From Marinomonas sp. MED121 (GTDB taxonomy: Bacteria > Pseudomonadota > Gammaproteobacteria > Pseudomonadales > Marinomonadaceae), in contig NZ_CH672436.1 of the NCBI RefSeq assembly GCF_000153025.1, forward strand, positions 15,460 through 79,459: a DNA stretch of 64,000 nt, read 5' to 3'. Shown here in pieces: positions 9,700-18,717 of this stretch. Numbering within the stretch: the stretch's first letter is position 1; every line of letters begins with the position of its first letter. The position numbers and the translations under genes were made by a program. The notes beneath the pieces were generated by a model. The model was given only the letters and a program-made list of their open reading frames with translations, had not been told where the DNA came from and made no database searches.

Positions 9700-11985
9700 A
9701 TGCTAGGTTTACTCAGACGTATTACCCAAGAAGTGACAGCAGCGCAATCATTGCCAGCTGCATTGGATATCATTGTTCGCCGTGTTAGGCGCGCGATGCG
9801 TGCTGAAGTATGTTCTATCTATCTGGTTGACCCTAACTCACAAGATTATATTCTCATGGCAACTCGGGGTCTTAACTCCGAAGTGGCAGGTCAAGCAAGT
9901 TTAAAGCCGGATGAGGGCTTGGTGAGCTTGGTTGGTCGTCGTGCAGAACCAGTTAACCTTGAAGACGCTCATTCCCACCCTTCATTTCATTATTTAAAAG
10001 GCACGGGCGAGGAGAGATATCAATCCTTCCTAGGTGTGCCGATTATTCACCACCGACAAGTACTGGGTGTCTTGGTTGTTCAGCATGAAGAAAAAAGACG
10101 CTTTGATGAAGGTGAGGAAGCTTTTCTAATCACACTTTCTGCTCAGCTAGCTGGGGTTATTGCCCATGCTGAAGCGACAGGTGCGATGACGAGTTTAAAC
10201 TCGAACGCTAAGCCTGAAGGTGATTTACGCTATAAAGGGATTGCAGGCAGTTCTGGTGTTGGTATCGCCAAAGCCATTGTCATTTACCCTCCCGCTGATC
10301 TAAATGTTATCCCTGATCGTAAAGTGACTGATGTGGAGGCGGAATTAAGCGCTTTTAACGCAGCTCTTTTGGCGGTACGTAAAGATATAAAGAAAGCAGG
10401 TAACCGCCTTTCTAAGCACCTTTCTAGTGATGAAAAAGCCTTGTTTGATGTCTATCTTAAGATGCTAGATGACAACGCACTAGCGTATGAGATTGAACAA
10501 AAAATACGTGGCGGAAACTGGGCGCAGGGTGCGTTAAGAGAAGTTGTGCAATTCCATGTATCGCATTTTGACCGTATGGATGACCCTTATATCAGGGAAA
10601 GAGCGTCTGATCTGCGAGATCTTGGGCGACGAATCTTATCTCACCTGCAAGAAAATGCGCCAAATTTAGCTCAGCGGTTTAGTGAGCCGGCCATTATTGT
10701 TGGTGAAGAGTTGACGGCATCTATGTTGGGAGAAATCCCACTGGATAAGATCAAAGGCTTAGTTTCTGTAATGGGTTCTGGTAACTCCCACGTGGCTATT
10801 TTAGCCCGTGCTATGGGAATACCAACGGTTATGGGGGCACTTGATCTGCCTTATAATCAGCTTGAAAACGTTGATATGATTATTGACGGTTATCAGGGAC
10901 AGGTTTTTACCTATCCTTCAGAGACATTGATTGAAAGCTTTCAACAAATTGTTGATGAAGAAAAAGCCCTTGAAGAAGAATACCTCACCCTTAAAGATTT
11001 GCCATGTGAAACCTGTGATGGGCATAGGCTGTCTTTGTTTGTGAACACAGGCCTTTCGGCGGATATCTGGCGTTCTCTTGATAGAGGAGCAGAAGGCATT
11101 GGTCTTTATCGTACTGAAGTGCCGTTTATGGTGCGAGAGCGCTTCCCAACCGAAGCGGAACAAGTGGCTATCTATCGTCAGCAGCTTGAAGGTTTTGCAC
11201 CTGCCCCAGTGACAGTTCGTACTCTAGATGTGGGTGGTGATAAGGCATTGCCTTATTTCCCGATTGTAGAGGAAAACCCCTTCTTAGGTTGGCGTGGTAT
11301 TCGCGTTACCTTAGATCATTTAGAAATTTTCATGGCGCAAATTAGGGCCATGATCAAAGCCAGCGATGGTTTACATAATCTGAAAATCTTATTGCCAATG
11401 ATTTCCAATGTGGCAGAAGTCGAAGATGCATTGGCCCTGGTGCGCAGAGCCTATGCGGAAATTAAAGAAGAAGGTTATGACGTTAGGATGCCCGAAGTTG
11501 GCGTCATGATTGAAGTTCCTGCTGCGGTTTATCAGGTGAAGCAACTGGCATCTCTGGTCGACTTTATGTCTGTGGGTAGTAATGATTTAACTCAGTATTT
11601 ACTCGCGGTAGACAGAAATAATCCTAGGGTGGCAGATTTATATAACTGCTTCCATCCTGCAGTACTAAGAGCCTTACTTAATATTGTTATTGAAGCTCAG
11701 CATGAAGCGATTAGTTTGAGTGTTTGTGGTGAAATGGCTGGTGATCCTATGGGAGCCATTTTATTAATGGCGATGGGCTATGACATTCTTTCTATGAGTG
11801 CTACCAGCTTACCTAAAGTGAAAGCTGTCATTCGCAATATAACCGAAGAACAAGCACAACTTATGTTGGAGCAAGTGATAGGCTTAGCTCATGCTGATGC
11901 TGTGGTACAAACTATGAATCGTCTTATGCGTGAAGCCAATATCGAGCGTTTAGTTAGGCCGAGTAAGAGTAAATCGAGTAAATAA
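9700..11985 (+). CDS. ptsP: phosphoenolpyruvate-protein phosphotransferase PtsP (nitrogen PTS enzyme I)
   Basis: EI-Ntr, the first enzyme of the nitrogen phosphotransferase system, which moves phosphate from PEP to NPr. The N-terminal GAF domain occupies about residues 1-165. An EI-type N-domain follows, with the phospho-His region MGSGNSHVAILARAMGIPTVMG, then a PEP-binding TIM barrel with GLYRTEVPFM, TVRTLDVGGDK and the active-site cysteine region VCGEMAGDP. I place the start at ATG 9700 (761 residues), behind an AAGGAA site, and not at an in-frame TTG 18 bp earlier; this gives MLGLLRRI, like other PtsP proteins. Confidence 0.95.
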   Translation: MLGLLRRITQEVTAAQSLPAALDIIVRRVRRAMRAEVCSIYLVDPNSQDYILMATRGLNSEVAGQASLKPDEGLVSLVGRRAEPVNLEDAHSHPSFHYLKGTGEERYQSFLGVPIIHHRQVLGVLVVQHEEKRRFDEGEEAFLITLSAQLAGVIAHAEATGAMTSLNSNAKPEGDLRYKGIAGSSGVGIAKAIVIYPPADLNVIPDRKVTDVEAELSAFNAALLAVRKDIKKAGNRLSKHLSSDEKALFDVYLKMLDDNALAYEIEQKIRGGNWAQGALREVVQFHVSHFDRMDDPYIRERASDLRDLGRRILSHLQENAPNLAQRFSEPAIIVGEELTASMLGEIPLDKIKGLVSVMGSGNSHVAILARAMGIPTVMGALDLPYNQLENVDMIIDGYQGQVFTYPSETLIESFQQIVDEEKALEEEYLTLKDLPCETCDGHRLSLFVNTGLSADIWRSLDRGAEGIGLYRTEVPFMVRERFPTEAEQVAIYRQQLEGFAPAPVTVRTLDVGGDKALPYFPIVEENPFLGWRGIRVTLDHLEIFMAQIRAMIKASDGLHNLKILLPMISNVAEVEDALALVRRAYAEIKEEGYDVRMPEVGVMIEVPAAVYQVKQLASLVDFMSVGSNDLTQYLLAVDRNNPRVADLYNCFHPAVLRALLNIVIEAQHEAISLSVCGEMAGDPMGAILLMAMGYDILSMSATSLPKVKAVIRNITEEQAQLMLEQVIGLAHADAVVQTMNRLMREANIERLVRPSKSKSSK

Positions 11986-12088
11986 CCAAAACACTGAATT
12001 GATAATTGAACCTAAGTCCTTATTAATGCTCTTAATCAAAGAATGATTATTTAACCTAACACGCCTTTCATGAAGTAGATAAAAAACT

Positions 12089-12901
12089 ATGATCGACTAC
12101 CCAAATATTGATCCTGTCGCCATTGAGCTGGGCCCAATTGCTGTACATTGGTATGGCATTATGTACCTTATTGGTTTTGCTGGTGCGTATTTACTTGGTA
12201 ACTATCGTGCTAAAAAATCAGATGGCGTGTGGAATCAAGAGCAAGTCAGCGACATGATTTTTTATGGCGCAATGGGCGTGATTCTTGGTGGTCGTATTGG
12301 CTATGCTTTTTTCTATCAGTTCGATCACCTTTTAGCTGATCCTTTAAGTATTTTACGAGTATGGGAAGGCGGCATGTCATTCCATGGCGGCCTCATTGGT
12401 GTGATACTCGCCATGTTGCTTTTTGCTCGAAAATACAAAAAACACTTTATTGATGTGATGGATTTTTTAGCGCCATTAGTCCCTATCGGCTTAGGAACGG
12501 GTCGATTAGGTAACTTTATTGGTGGTGAGTTATGGGGACGTCAAACTGATGTTTCTTGGGCGATGATCTTTCCAACAGACCCTCTTCAGCTTGCTAGGCA
12601 TCCTTCTCAGTTATACCAGTTTGCTTTAGAAGGTGTCTTACTCTTTTCAATACTTTGGTTAATTTCACGAACACCTAAACCACGTTATTTTGTCTCAGCA
12701 AGTTTCTTAGCCTGCTATGGTTTATTTAGAATTTTTGTTGAATTTTTCCGTGAGCCGGATGCCCATATTGGTTATATTGCTTTTGGTTGGTTAACCAAGG
12801 GTCAACTTTTGTCTATACCCATGTTGTTAATTGGCGCAGCTCTCATTTTTTACAGTTTAAATAAGCAGCAAATTAGTAAGCCCCTGGCGACTAAAAAATA
12901 G
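12089..12901 (+). CDS. lgt: prolipoprotein diacylglyceryl transferase Lgt
   Basis: A 270-residue inner-membrane enzyme that attaches diacylglycerol from phosphatidylglycerol to the lipobox cysteine of prolipoproteins. About seven membrane segments are visible, and the Lgt signature GRLGNFIGGELWGR is intact (residues around 145). HPSQLYQ and the conserved HWYGIMY near the N-terminus are also present. It is followed by thyA, as in many gammaproteobacteria. Confidence 0.96.
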   Translation: MIDYPNIDPVAIELGPIAVHWYGIMYLIGFAGAYLLGNYRAKKSDGVWNQEQVSDMIFYGAMGVILGGRIGYAFFYQFDHLLADPLSILRVWEGGMSFHGGLIGVILAMLLFARKYKKHFIDVMDFLAPLVPIGLGTGRLGNFIGGELWGRQTDVSWAMIFPTDPLQLARHPSQLYQFALEGVLLFSILWLISRTPKPRYFVSASFLACYGLFRIFVEFFREPDAHIGYIAFGWLTKGQLLSIPMLLIGAALIFYSLNKQQISKPLATKK

Positions 12902-12965
12902 AAGTGAGTTTGAAACTCAATCACTATTCTATCTTCTGCATCATGATCACAAATAGGTAATAAAT

Positions 12966-13799
12966 ATGCTTCCTTATATTCAGCTTCTTAATGACGTCCT
13001 CGAAAATGGACAATTTAAGGGGGACCGCACAGGCACAGGTACTTATAGTGTATTTGGCCGTCAAGTGCGATATGACCTAGCTGAAGGTTTTCCTTTGTTG
13101 ACGACTAAAAAATTGCATATACGCAGTATCTTGCATGAGCTTTTGTGGTTTCTAAAAGGCGAAACAAATATTCAGTACTTATCCGATAATGGCGTGACTA
13201 TTTGGGATGAGTGGGCAACGAAAGAAGGTGAACTTGGACCTGTATATGGTGCCCAATGGCGTTCTTGGAAAGGTGAAGACGGAAAAGAATACGATCAAGT
13301 GACCGCGCTTATTAACAGCTTGAAAAATAATCCAAATAGCCGTCGTCATATTATTAATGGTTGGAATGTGGCCTGTTTGCCAGATGAATCTAAAGCACCT
13401 GATGTAAATGCGGCAGAAGGTCGTATGGCGTTACCTCCTTGCCATGTTCTGTATCAATTTTACGTGTGTGACAATAAGTTAAGCGCGTCGCTCTATATTC
13501 GTAGTAACGATCTGTTTTTAGGTAACCCTTATAACACCGCGTCTTTAGCTTTTTTAACCCATATGTTGGCGCAACAATGTGATCTTGATGTGGGAGAAAT
13601 TGTTATATCCATTGGTGATTGTCATTTGTATTCTAACCATATCGAACAGGCGAAAATTCAGGTTCAACGAACACCTAAAAAATTGCCGAAGCTAAAAATA
13701 CACAGAAAACCAGAGTCTATTTTTGATTATAAGTTTGAAGATTTTGAGATTCTTGATTACGATCCAGAACCACATATCTCTGCACCCATTGCGATCTAG
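12966..13799 (+). CDS. thyA: thymidylate synthase ThyA
   Basis: A 277-residue enzyme that makes dTMP from dUMP with methylene-tetrahydrofolate. The N-terminal loop with RTGTGT, the catalytic cysteine in LPPCHVLYQFYV, the dUMP-binding RSNDLFLGNPYN and the terminal PIAI are all present. A 13-residue excess over the short E. coli form lies in the loop before the active site (SKAPDVNAAEGRMA), a normal length variant. folA follows after 28 bp, which links dTMP synthesis with recycling of the dihydrofolate it makes. Confidence 0.97.
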   Translation: MLPYIQLLNDVLENGQFKGDRTGTGTYSVFGRQVRYDLAEGFPLLTTKKLHIRSILHELLWFLKGETNIQYLSDNGVTIWDEWATKEGELGPVYGAQWRSWKGEDGKEYDQVTALINSLKNNPNSRRHIINGWNVACLPDESKAPDVNAAEGRMALPPCHVLYQFYVCDNKLSASLYIRSNDLFLGNPYNTASLAFLTHMLAQQCDLDVGEIVISIGDCHLYSNHIEQAKIQVQRTPKKLPKLKIHRKPESIFDYKFEDFEILDYDPEPHISAPIAI

Positions 13800-13827
13800 T
13801 CGCGACTTTAATAAATAAGGTAGAAAG

Positions 13828-14343
13828 ATGTTATCGTTAATTGTTGCTATGGCGCAAAATCATGTAATTGGTATTAATAATAGTTTGCCCTGGCATTTGC
13901 CTAATGATTTGAAATATTTTAAGAAAGTCACTATGGGTAAGCCGATCATCATGGGACGTAAAACCTATGAATCAATTGGTAAGCCTTTACCTGGAAGACG
14001 AAATATTGTTATTACTAGACAAGACGCTTACACAGGCGTGGGAGAAAATGATGCTATTGATGTGGTGTCTTCATTAGATCAGGCGATTGATCTGGGTGAA
14101 AGTATTGCCCTAGTAGAAGGTCATGAGGAGGTGATGGTGATAGGTGGTGCTGAAATTTACAAGCAGGCTCTCCTAAAGGCAGACCGATTATATATTACCC
14201 ATGTTTTGGCAGACGTTGAGGGTGATGCTTATTTTCCTCAAGTGGACTGGACTTTGTATGAAGAGGTTGGTCATGAGGCGTTCGCTGCATCAGGTCACAA
14301 CCCTTATGATTATCGTTTTAGTATCTATCAAGTGAAGGAATAA
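13828..14343 (+). CDS. folA: dihydrofolate reductase FolA
   Basis: A 171-residue DHFR that reduces dihydrofolate to tetrahydrofolate with NADPH. Visible hallmarks are LIVAMAQNHVIGINNSLPWHLPNDLKYFKK with the catalytic Asp of the substrate site, MGRKTYESIG, PLPGRRNIVITR and MVIGGAEIYKQAL. It lies in the likely thyA-folA operon and is followed by a strong terminator. Confidence 0.97.
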   Translation: MLSLIVAMAQNHVIGINNSLPWHLPNDLKYFKKVTMGKPIIMGRKTYESIGKPLPGRRNIVITRQDAYTGVGENDAIDVVSSLDQAIDLGESIALVEGHEEVMVIGGAEIYKQALLKADRLYITHVLADVEGDAYFPQVDWTLYEEVGHEAFAASGHNPYDYRFSIYQVKE

Positions 14344-14370
14344 CGTTCAATACTGTTTGCTTGTAAGAAT

Positions 14371-14401
14371 AAAAAAAATGCACGTTTAAGTGCATTTTTT
14401 T
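14371..14401. terminator. intrinsic terminator between folA and the PAS-GGDEF gene
   Basis: A run of eight A, TGCAC, loop GTTTAA, then GTGCA and a T run. It is symmetrical and lies between convergent genes, so it probably works in both directions. Confidence 0.85.
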
Positions 14402-14425
14402 ATGTCAGATGAAGTGTCATTATGG

Positions 14426-15661
14426 CTACTTTAATTCAATGATGGTGTCATTGTTATCATAAGCTTCAACAGCATTGTTGGCACTTTCTTCAAGCTCTTC
14501 GACACTTTCGCCATCTTCAGGAAAGGTTGCGATTCCAGCACAAATGGCTAAAGAATGTTGCTGCCCATCTTTTTTAATAAAGTTAAGATTATGAATCGAA
14601 TTAATGACATCATCGAGCAGGTGTTTTGCATCACGCACATTGGTATTAGGTAGTAAAAGTAATAATTTATCAGAGGCTACCCTGGCTAAAATATCCCCTT
14701 CTCGAATATTGCCATGTAAGTCTTTTGCTGCCAGTTTGATGATTTGGTTTTTTTCTTCATAAATCATCTGGCTCAAGACACCATCCGCATTTAGGTTGAT
14801 CTTCACCATAGTCAGTGGCGTGTATTGGCGCTTAGCTAACCCTAATTGTTTATTGAAGTGTGTGGTTGCAGCGCTATGTGTTAGCAATCCGGTTAAGTCA
14901 TCAAAAGTAGCTTGGCGGCGAAGGTGTTGTTCAAGTTTTTTTTGTGAACTGATGTCTTCAATAAATCCTACGGTTTTAGCGATAGTGTGATCACTATTGA
15001 CGGCATAGGTTAGGCCTCTTTCTTTTACCCAGAGGTAGTTACCATTACCTTGTAGGATTCTATAGCTGGCTTCATAGCTTTTAGTTGCTTGAGCGATATG
15101 AGACTCAACAATCTGCTTTAGGTTTGCAAGATCTTCTGGGTGAACCAGGCAGTGCCAAGTGGCTGTTGATTTTGGGCTAGATTGCATTGAGCAGCCAATA
15201 AGGTCACACAGTGACTGAGAGCACTCAACCGCATCACTTGCAATATCCCAGACCCAAATGCCAGAAGATGACTCAGATAAAGCGAGTTTTAAAAGGGAGT
15301 TTTCATTGCTTGCGATGTCTAAATGTTCACCGCTATAAAGGCTGACAAGGAAGTGCTCTTCATCAAGGTTTTTAAAATGCAGTTCTACCTTAATTTGCTT
15401 ATCACCCAAACGTAATACTTCGTGACAGGGTGAGCTTTGCTGTTTTTGCATCGCATCACTAAATGCTTGCCACTGGTTAATATTTTGCGTGCTAAGGCTG
15501 AGTTCTAGCCAGTTAGTTGGTTGAATACTATCTTGTTTAGTAAAGATGTCAGCAAAGTTTTGGTTATGCTCTAGAATCTCCCCGCTTATTTTGTCGAGAA
15601 CAAAAGCGGGCGTCGGTGTGAGCTTAAAGGCGTTTTTAAAAACATGGTTACTGACTGACAT
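14426..15661 (-). CDS. PAS domain protein with degenerate GGDEF domain
   Basis: A 411-residue cytoplasmic protein. One PAS-like region covers about residues 10-120, and a better PAS/PAC domain lies at about 125-245 (SSSGIWVWDIASD...YLWVKERG). A C-terminal GGDEF-fold domain runs from about 250. The active-site motif expected as GGDEF reads VASDK (context ARVASDKLLLLLP), so diguanylate cyclase activity is unlikely. The domain may bind GTP or c-di-GMP regulators or act as a scaffold. No membrane segment is evident. It has no obvious operon partner. Confidence 0.8.
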   Translation of the reverse strand: MSVSNHVFKNAFKLTPTPAFVLDKISGEILEHNQNFADIFTKQDSIQPTNWLELSLSTQNINQWQAFSDAMQKQQSSPCHEVLRLGDKQIKVELHFKNLDEEHFLVSLYSGEHLDIASNENSLLKLALSESSSGIWVWDIASDAVECSQSLCDLIGCSMQSSPKSTATWHCLVHPEDLANLKQIVESHIAQATKSYEASYRILQGNGNYLWVKERGLTYAVNSDHTIAKTVGFIEDISSQKKLEQHLRRQATFDDLTGLLTHSAATTHFNKQLGLAKRQYTPLTMVKINLNADGVLSQMIYEEKNQIIKLAAKDLHGNIREGDILARVASDKLLLLLPNTNVRDAKHLLDDVINSIHNLNFIKKDGQQHSLAICAGIATFPEDGESVEELEESANNAVEAYDNNDTIIELK

Positions 15662-15785
15662 CTTTTACTCCAATTTAAATGCTAGGCTTTTAGAAGCCCG
15701 TCCCTGAACAATGTTAGCCCTGCTATTTTTACGGCAAGCAAATTAACAAGTCTATTGCTTTTGTGTTAACACTTTTCTAATGGCA

Positions 15786-16628
15786 CTACTCTGGTGTTAT
15801 CCAACGCAATTGAAAACTTGAGCGATTATCTTCCTGTAAAAGCTCTTTTAATATTGGCAGAAATTCTTGTGCTTCGCTTTCCATTTTCCAAGGTGGATTA
15901 ACGATTATCATGCCGCTGCCATTCATTCCCTTATCCGCATCTATGTCACGGATGTTTAATTCTAGCAATAAAACATTACGGATTTTTGTTCTCTGGACAG
16001 AATTAATTAAGTTATCAGCTTGCTTACGGGATAATACCGGGTACCAAATTGCATAAATACCATGTGAAAAGCGCTGATGTCCTTCTACAAGAGCTTTTAC
16101 CACGGTTTTGTAATCTTCTTTTACTTCGTAAGGTGGGTCCATTAGGACAAGTCCACGCTTTTGTGGTGGCGGTAACATGGCTTTAACAGCAGCAAAACCA
16201 TTGCCTTTTTCGACATTGGCACGACGCTTATTAGGAAAAAGGGCGGCTAAGGTTGGGTGGTCTTTGGGATGAAGTTCGCATAAATGCATTTTGTCTTTCT
16301 GGCGAGTATAGGCCTCAACAACTTTTGGGCTACCTGGGTAGACCTTTAGGTTAGAGGTAGGATTCATCTCTTTAACTATTTTTAGGAAGCGCTTAATTGA
16401 ATCGGGCGCACTTTTTAATTCAAGTAGTTGAGATATACCTGTTTTGAACTCTTTGTTCATTTGCGCCTGTTGTGAATCCAAAGCATATTGTCCAATGCCA
16501 GCATGCGTATCTAAGTAAAAAAATGGCGCTTCTTTAGCGGTTAGATGATGGCAGATTTGGCTGACTACAAGGTGCTTTAAAATATCCGCATGGTTGCCGG
16601 CATGATAAATATGGCGATAGCTGAGCAT
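15786..16628 (-). CDS. rlmJ: 23S rRNA A2030 N6-methyltransferase RlmJ
   Basis: A 280-residue SAM-dependent methyltransferase that modifies A2030 of 23S rRNA. The N-terminus MLSYRHIYHAGNHADILKH is characteristic of RlmJ. YLDTHAGIG supplies the SAM site, and VLMDPPYE is the DPPY catalytic motif of N6-adenine methyltransferases. Length and motif order are normal. It lies downstream of ilvD on the same strand but is separated from it by a terminator. Confidence 0.94.
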   Translation of the reverse strand: MLSYRHIYHAGNHADILKHLVVSQICHHLTAKEAPFFYLDTHAGIGQYALDSQQAQMNKEFKTGISQLLELKSAPDSIKRFLKIVKEMNPTSNLKVYPGSPKVVEAYTRQKDKMHLCELHPKDHPTLAALFPNKRRANVEKGNGFAAVKAMLPPPQKRGLVLMDPPYEVKEDYKTVVKALVEGHQRFSHGIYAIWYPVLSRKQADNLINSVQRTKIRNVLLLELNIRDIDADKGMNGSGMIIVNPPWKMESEAQEFLPILKELLQEDNRSSFQLRWITPE

Positions 16629-16639
16629 AGTGATTCTCT

Positions 16640-16676
16640 AAATAAAAGGCCATGAGATAAATCACCCCATGGCCTT
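16640..16676 (-). terminator. intrinsic terminator downstream of ilvD
   Basis: On the minus strand AAGGCCATG pairs with CATGGCCTT and is followed by TTTATTT. It separates ilvD from rlmJ. Confidence 0.82.
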
Positions 16677-16737
16677 GGTGTCTACTAATTAGGCTATTTT
16701 ATGGAGAAATAGCTAGTAGTGATAGTGCCTGCTTAGA

Positions 16738-18585
16738 TTAATCTTCTAGCAGATCCAAGTTACGTACCGCACCTTTGTCAGCACTTGTTGCAAAGTGAGC
16801 GAACACTTTCAATGCTGGTGTGACTTTACGTGGTCTTGCTTTTTCAGGTTTCCAAGCGCTTTTACCCTTGGCATCCATAGCAGCACGACGTTCTGCAAGC
16901 TCTTCATCACTGAGTAGTACGTTGATAGAACGGTTAGGGATATCGATGCGAATGATGTCGCCATTTTTCACAAGGCCAATAGCACCGCCAGAAGCGGCTT
17001 CTGGTGAAACATGACCGATAGAAAGGCCTGAGGTGCCACCAGAGAAGCGACCATCAGTTAACAAAGCACATGCTTTGCCTAGACCTTTAGATTTGATATA
17101 GGACGTTGGGTAAAGCATTTCTTGCATGCCTGGACCACCGCGAGGTCCTTCGTAACGAACGATAACCACATCACCTGCTTTAACTTCATCGGCTAAGATG
17201 TTGCTAACGGCTTCATCTTGAGATTCAGTGATATGAGCAGGTCCTTCAAATACTAAACAAGATTCATCAACACCAGCACTTTTTACGATACAGCCATCGA
17301 GTGCTATGTTACCTGTTAGGACAGCAAGGCCACCTTCTAGAGAAAATGCGTTTTCGATATTGCGGATACAGCCATTCTCCCTGTCTCCATCAACCGAAGG
17401 CCAGCGCGTTGCTTGGCTAAATGCAGTTTGTGTCGGAATACCGGCAGGACCTGCTTTATAAAACTCCATCACCTCTGGAGTGGGCTTGCGCATGATGTCC
17501 CACTTTTCAAGGGCTTTTGTCATTGTTTCAGCATGCACTGTATGGACTTGATTGTGTAATAAACCTGCGCGATCAATCTCGCCCAAGATACCAAAAATAC
17601 CCCCTGCCCTGTGAACATCTTCAATGTGATACTTAGGAGAGTTTGGCGCAACCTTACAGAATTGTGGGATTTTACGTGATAGGCGATCAATGTCTGCCAT
17701 CGTAAAATCAACACCTGCTTCATGTGCGATAGCCAATAAATGCAGAATGGTGTTTGACGATCCACCCATAGCAATATCAAGCGTCATGCAGTTTTCAAAT
17801 GCATCAAATGATGCAATCGCTCTGGGTGCCCAATGAGGTTCGTCTTGTTCATAAAAACGTTTGGTAATATCAACAATGCGACGGCCAGCTTCTAAGAAAA
17901 GTGCTTCACGGTCTGCATGTGTTGCTAGCATGGTGCCGTTACCTGGAAGGCTTAACCCCATTGCTTCTGTTAAACAGTTCATTGAATTTGCGGTAAACAT
18001 GCCAGAACAAGAGCCACAGGTAGGGCAAGCTGAGCGCTCGTATTCCGCTACTTTTTCATCTGATGCTGAGTCATCAACTGCGATCACCATGGCATCAACT
18101 AGGTCTAGTTTGTTCTCTGAAAGCTTAGTTTTACCTGCTTCCATTGGACCACCAGAAACAAAGATAACCGGAATATTAAGGCGCATTGCAGCCATTAGCA
18201 TTCCCGGTGTGATCTTGTCACAGTTTGAAATACAGACAAGTGCGTCAGCACAGTGTGCATTTACCATATACTCCACAGAGTCGGCAATTAAGTCTCGTGA
18301 AGGTAGGCTATAAAGCATGCCGTCGTGGCCCATAGCAATACCATCGTCCACAGCAATGGTATTAAACTCTTTGGCTACGCCGCCTGCTTTTTCAATTTCA
18401 CGTGCTACAAGCTGTCCCATATCTTTTAGATGGACATGTCCAGGTACAAATTGAGTGAATGAATTGGCTACCGCAATGATAGGCTTATGAAAATCTTCAT
18501 CCGTCATTCCGGTTGCGCGCCACAATGCGCGAGCTCCTGCCATATTACGGCCGGAGGTGGTAGTTTTAGAACGATATACTGGCAT
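16738..18585 (-). CDS. ilvD: dihydroxy-acid dehydratase IlvD
   Basis: A 615-residue iron-sulfur enzyme of valine, leucine and isoleucine synthesis; it dehydrates 2,3-dihydroxy-isovalerate and its methyl homologue. Cluster cysteines are visible in ISNCDKITPGML and CPTCGSCSGMFTANSMNC. The C-terminal TDGRFSGGTSGLSIGHVSPEAA is the family signature. The length matches E. coli IlvD. It is monocistronic by position and divergent from the EAL-HDOD gene. Confidence 0.97.
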   Translation of the reverse strand: MPVYRSKTTTSGRNMAGARALWRATGMTDEDFHKPIIAVANSFTQFVPGHVHLKDMGQLVAREIEKAGGVAKEFNTIAVDDGIAMGHDGMLYSLPSRDLIADSVEYMVNAHCADALVCISNCDKITPGMLMAAMRLNIPVIFVSGGPMEAGKTKLSENKLDLVDAMVIAVDDSASDEKVAEYERSACPTCGSCSGMFTANSMNCLTEAMGLSLPGNGTMLATHADREALFLEAGRRIVDITKRFYEQDEPHWAPRAIASFDAFENCMTLDIAMGGSSNTILHLLAIAHEAGVDFTMADIDRLSRKIPQFCKVAPNSPKYHIEDVHRAGGIFGILGEIDRAGLLHNQVHTVHAETMTKALEKWDIMRKPTPEVMEFYKAGPAGIPTQTAFSQATRWPSVDGDRENGCIRNIENAFSLEGGLAVLTGNIALDGCIVKSAGVDESCLVFEGPAHITESQDEAVSNILADEVKAGDVVIVRYEGPRGGPGMQEMLYPTSYIKSKGLGKACALLTDGRFSGGTSGLSIGHVSPEAASGGAIGLVKNGDIIRIDIPNRSINVLLSDEELAERRAAMDAKGKSAWKPEKARPRKVTPALKVFAHFATSADKGAVRNLDLLED

Positions 18586-18717
18586 GTTAACCCCACATGG
18601 TACTTTTGTATCTTATTAAGCTATGCATGTTACCAAGTTTATTTGTAACACCCAATGGCAATTTCTTTAGAATCGGGCGACACTAGCTATGTATTCTTGA
18701 TTATGGCTAGATGAATT

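Noticed and set aside
17861..18313. A 150-codon open frame antisense to ilvD
   Set aside because: It lies wholly within the well-supported ilvD gene, has no family resemblance or ribosome-binding site, and is a by-product of codon usage on the other strand.
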